Part shown: positions 5,470 to 7,270 of the stretch, piece after piece
How positions within the stretch are numbered: the stretch's first letter is position 1
Layout of the letters: each line of letters begins with the position of its first letter
Source: Candidatus Poribacteria bacterium
GTDB taxonomy: Bacteria; Poribacteria; WGA-4E; WGA-3G
Direction of reading: 5' to 3'
Length of the DNA stretch: 7,270 bases
NCBI GenBank assembly: GCA_009835515.1
Contig: VXXH01000457.1
Span: forward strand, 1-7,270
Program-made: the position numbers and the translations under genes
Notes under the pieces: model-generated
The model's input: only the letters and a program-made list of their open reading frames with translations
What the model was told of the DNA's origin: nothing
Database searches by the model: none

Positions 5470-6531
5470 TTAAGCCTCAATATGAACTTCGCGTCCCGTC
5501 TCAGCACTTGCGAGCAGCCCTTCCATCATCTGCTGAACAACAAGCCCATGACGGAGCGGTGCCTTACAGGTTAGGTCATCTAAGATACATTCGATAAAGT
5601 GACCAGCGATAGCATCCCACGTTGACCCATACTGACTCTTTGGAGGCTTCCCATCTATGTCCTCAAATTCACCTTTTTTATCGGTGCGATAAAGTCGCAA
5701 GGGGCTCATAGTTGCACCCGCCTCTGTACCGAAGAGCTCAATCTGAAATTCATCAGGTTGGTGTGATGCCCAGAAACTTTCCACCTGCAAGCCGACACCG
5801 CCTTCAAAAGTAATAAAGCCACCCGCGTAATCATCGGAATCATATTTCTCGTAGATCTCTTTAGGTGCCTTTGTCCCCTTCCAATAACCGAGTCCCCGAG
5901 GTCCGAACTTCGCGCCAGCAGCACCGAGTACCGCAATTGGCTTTGGTAATCCAAGAATCCACCACGCCGAGTCAAGCACATGGACCCCCATATCGCGAAA
6001 TGCGCCGCCGCCTTTCTGGATGAAACCGAGGTTCCACGCGGGGATACCGCTCCTACGCACGCTCCGTGCCCGGGCGTAATAGAGTTCTCCGAAATAATTA
6101 TCGCGAGCAAGATTGCCGAGGTATTGACACTCTTTCCCAAAACGCGTGGAGAGCGACATCATATTGACGACACCCGCTGCTTCCGCTGCTGCGACCAATT
6201 TTTGCGCCGCTTCCTCAGAATCCGCGAGCGGTTTCGTTACCATGACGTGCTTACCGTTCCGTACTGCTTCCAACGCGATCGGGACATGCCACTGATTCGG
6301 CGTGCCGACGAAGACTGCGTCGATATCATCGGCTTTGCACATCTCTTTGTAATCTGTGTAGAATTTGACTTTGCCGGGTAAGTCCTTAGCGAAGGCTTTC
6401 ATCCGGTCTTCAAGTAGATCGCAGAGCGCGACAACATTGCCACGTGGGTTTCTGGCGAGTGCCGCGCCGTTGGGTTTACCGATACCCATACCGACGACGC
6501 AGATGCGAACCTGTTTTTTTCCTGATGCCAT
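5470..6531 (-). CDS. Gfo/Idh/MocA-family NAD(P)-dependent oxidoreductase
   Basis: A 353-residue two-domain dehydrogenase. The N-terminal Rossmann fold has the dinucleotide loop VVGMGIGKPNG (12-22) and Asp38 at the end of the second strand, which favours NAD over NADP. The family's EKP motif is present as Thr99-Lys100-Pro101 in VMVTKPLA, keeping the catalytic Lys but replacing Glu. The C-terminal alpha/beta domain opens with GGGAFRDMGVHVLDSAWWILG (174-194), whose Asp180, His184 and Asp187 form the usual substrate pocket. Family members oxidise or reduce sugars, inositols or their derivatives; the substrate is not predictable here. It is the first gene of the pair with the PhyH dioxygenase. Its start at 6531 lacks any Shine-Dalgarno, since heptanucleotide repeats fill the bases before the ATG. 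Confidence 0.9.
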   Translation of the reverse strand: MASGKKQVRICVVGMGIGKPNGAALARNPRGNVVALCDLLEDRMKAFAKDLPGKVKFYTDYKEMCKADDIDAVFVGTPNQWHVPIALEAVRNGKHVMVTKPLADSEEAAQKLVAAAEAAGVVNMMSLSTRFGKECQYLGNLARDNYFGELYYARARSVRRSGIPAWNLGFIQKGGGAFRDMGVHVLDSAWWILGLPKPIAVLGAAGAKFGPRGLGYWKGTKAPKEIYEKYDSDDYAGGFITFEGGVGLQVESFWASHQPDEFQIELFGTEAGATMSPLRLYRTDKKGEFEDIDGKPPKSQYGSTWDAIAGHFIECILDDLTCKAPLRHGLVVQQMMEGLLASAETGREVHIEA

Positions 6532-6532
6532 A

Positions 6533-6567
6533 ATAGTTGTCAGTTATCAGTTGTCAGTTATCAGTTA
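6533..6567 (-). repeat. Heptanucleotide tandem repeat (TAACTGA) abutting a start codon
   Basis: Read on the minus strand, four heptamers follow each other exactly: TAACTGA (6567-6561), TAACTGA (6560-6554), CAACTGA (6553-6547), TAACTGA (6546-6540). A degenerate fifth, CAACTAT, lies at 6539-6533, one base before the ATG of the MocA-type gene. As a 14-base unit the block is about two and a half copies. It fills the place where a ribosome binding site would be. The rest of the 106-base gap after the cytochrome gene (6568-6637) holds an unattached AAAAGGAG at 6634-6627 and nothing else clear. Confidence 0.85.
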
Positions 6568-6637
6568 CGTCGTTGACCAAAAAAGATTAAAACGCGAACA
6601 TTCCGTGACAAGCATCAACCAACTTTCTCCTTTTCAA

Positions 6638-7201
6638 TTATTTTGGTTTACCTTGATGATCTAAGGCAGGATTAACCTCGTTTTTGACCGGCTTAACCGT
6701 CCGAAGGTATGCCCAAATTGCTTTCAAATCTTCATCGTTCATCTGCGCGTAGTGCTTCGTCGGCATCGGCGGGAAGATCTTCCGGTTGCTTTCCACACCT
6801 TGATGGTGCCCAGTCCGCATCGCTCCGATGAACATCTCCTCTGTCCATTCACCTAATCCAGTCTCTTTGTCAGGCGTCAGGTTTGAGGCGAAACTGGTTC
6901 CAAACGCCCCTGAGAAGGCTGATAACTGGGGCGCAGTTACAATAAAAATGCCTTCTCGGATCATACGGAAATTATAACGTGGAGAAGGCTGCCCAGCCGG
7001 GTGTCCAGCGAGGTACATATCCATGTCATAGTCGGCACCCACACGCGGCGTATGACAATATCCGCACGCAGCAACCGCTTCTACGAGATATTTGCCACGC
7101 TGGACCATATCACCCTGGCTTTCAACAGAACGGATGCTCAACGCAATAATGGCACCGACAAACAGCACCACGACACAAAAGATTAAGAGATTTCGATGCA
7201 T
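6638..7201 (-). CDS. Membrane-anchored c-type cytochrome, single haem
   Basis: A 187-residue exported protein. Residues 5-23 form a hydrophobic segment after a short basic start (MHRN), a signal peptide or uncleaved anchor, placing the rest in the periplasm. Haem attachment is CGYCH (Cys46, Cys49, His50); the likely axial Met is Met146 in FPPMPTKHYAQM. A family phrase, SNLTPDKETGLGEWTEEMF (106-124), and the C-terminal helix EDLKAIWAYLRTVKPV resemble the cytochrome subunits of membrane-bound alcohol and sugar-acid dehydrogenases, which accept electrons from a partner enzyme. No such flavin or PQQ dehydrogenase is in the window; it may lie further upstream. The ATG at 7201 has a strong AAAGGAG nine bases before it. 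The protein is complete, with TAA at 6638-6640, and lies 106 bases ahead of the MocA-type gene on the same strand. Confidence 0.88.
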   Translation of the reverse strand: MHRNLLIFCVVVLFVGAIIALSIRSVESQGDMVQRGKYLVEAVAACGYCHTPRVGADYDMDMYLAGHPAGQPSPRYNFRMIREGIFIVTAPQLSAFSGAFGTSFASNLTPDKETGLGEWTEEMFIGAMRTGHHQGVESNRKIFPPMPTKHYAQMNDEDLKAIWAYLRTVKPVKNEVNPALDHQGKPK

Positions 7202-7235
7202 TCAATAGTTCTCCTTTATTTTTAAATCTCAACCT

Positions 7236-7264
7236 AATTTAGCATCTTGTGCAAATAGATGCAA
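7236..7264 (-). promoter_or_regulatory. Possible promoter of the cytochrome gene with an overlapping inverted repeat
   Basis: On the minus strand TTGCAT (7264-7259) and TAAATT (7241-7236) are spaced by 17 bases, a modest match to -35/-10 boxes. The inverted repeat GCATCT-N9-AGATGC (7242-7262) occupies the spacer and runs into the -35 box, where a bound repressor would block RNA polymerase. Both boxes are imperfect and the window ends six bases further, so this remains a suggestion. Confidence 0.3.
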
Positions 7265-7270
7265 TAGAAA

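Noticed and set aside
5466..5507. Earlier ATG (5507) as start of the dioxygenase
   Set aside because: It would add 14 basic residues and overlap the MocA-type gene, and the ATG at 5465 has a proper GAGG nine bases upstream.
5980..6381. 133-codon open frame on the plus strand
   Set aside because: It is antisense to the MocA-type gene; the motif-bearing frame explains the region.
6586..6611. TTGTCA (6611-6606) as -35 with TTTAAT as -10 for the MocA-type gene
   Set aside because: The spacer is only 14 bases and alternative -10 boxes match poorly.
1..7270. CRISPR array, tRNA, rRNA, insertion sequence or complete defence operon
   Set aside because: No spaced direct repeats, cloverleaf, transposase or terminal inverted repeats were found; only a partial ATPase and scattered nuclease-family genes are visible.

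Overview
The window looks like a chromosomal segment of an uncultured environmental bacterium. Every gene supported here lies on the minus strand. The mix of a phytanoyl-CoA-dioxygenase-like (PhyH) oxygenase, a Gfo/Idh/MocA oxidoreductase, a xylose-isomerase-like TIM barrel, an RraA-like aldolase fold protein, an Rpn-type PD-(D/E)XK protein and an Uma2-like remnant is the repertoire I associate with sponge- and seawater-associated Candidatus Poribacteria and related lineages. That assignment rests on gene families only, with no marker gene, so it is tentative.

Layout in the direction of transcription (high to low coordinates). A membrane-anchored c-type cytochrome (7201-6638) is preceded by a possible promoter that overlaps an inverted repeat. 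After a 106-base gap holding a heptanucleotide tandem repeat come a Gfo/Idh/MocA dehydrogenase (6531-5470) and, 4 bases later, a PhyH-type Fe(II)/2-oxoglutarate dioxygenase (5465-4755). These two are almost certainly co-transcribed. A 249-base gap with an A/T-rich hairpin and an 8-bp inverted repeat separates them from a sugar phosphate isomerase/epimerase-like TIM-barrel protein (4505-3651). Next come an Rpn-family nuclease-like protein with its own good promoter (3418-2507) and an RraA-family protein (2449-1643).

The stretch 1642-895 has no intact gene but is not empty. It holds the C-terminal tail of a second, decayed RraA-like gene and the C-terminal part of an Uma2-like gene with an internal stop, so it is a small gene graveyard. 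At the left edge a large ATPase gene of the sacsin/NO VEIN N-terminal GHKL type begins at 894 and runs out of the window. A 28-codon ORF overlaps its start.

Functionally, the MocA-PhyH pair, the TIM-barrel protein, the RraA-like protein and the cytochrome would fit oxidative breakdown of a sugar, cyclitol or other small polyol or acid, but no substrate can be named from sequence. The Rpn gene, the Uma2-like relic and the sacsin-like ATPase belong to the mobile or possibly defence-related part of the genome. I see no complete new multi-gene system. The observations most worth following are the ATPase with its overlapping mini-ORF, the paralogous RraA relic, and the heptad repeat sitting where the ribosome binding site of the MocA gene should be.
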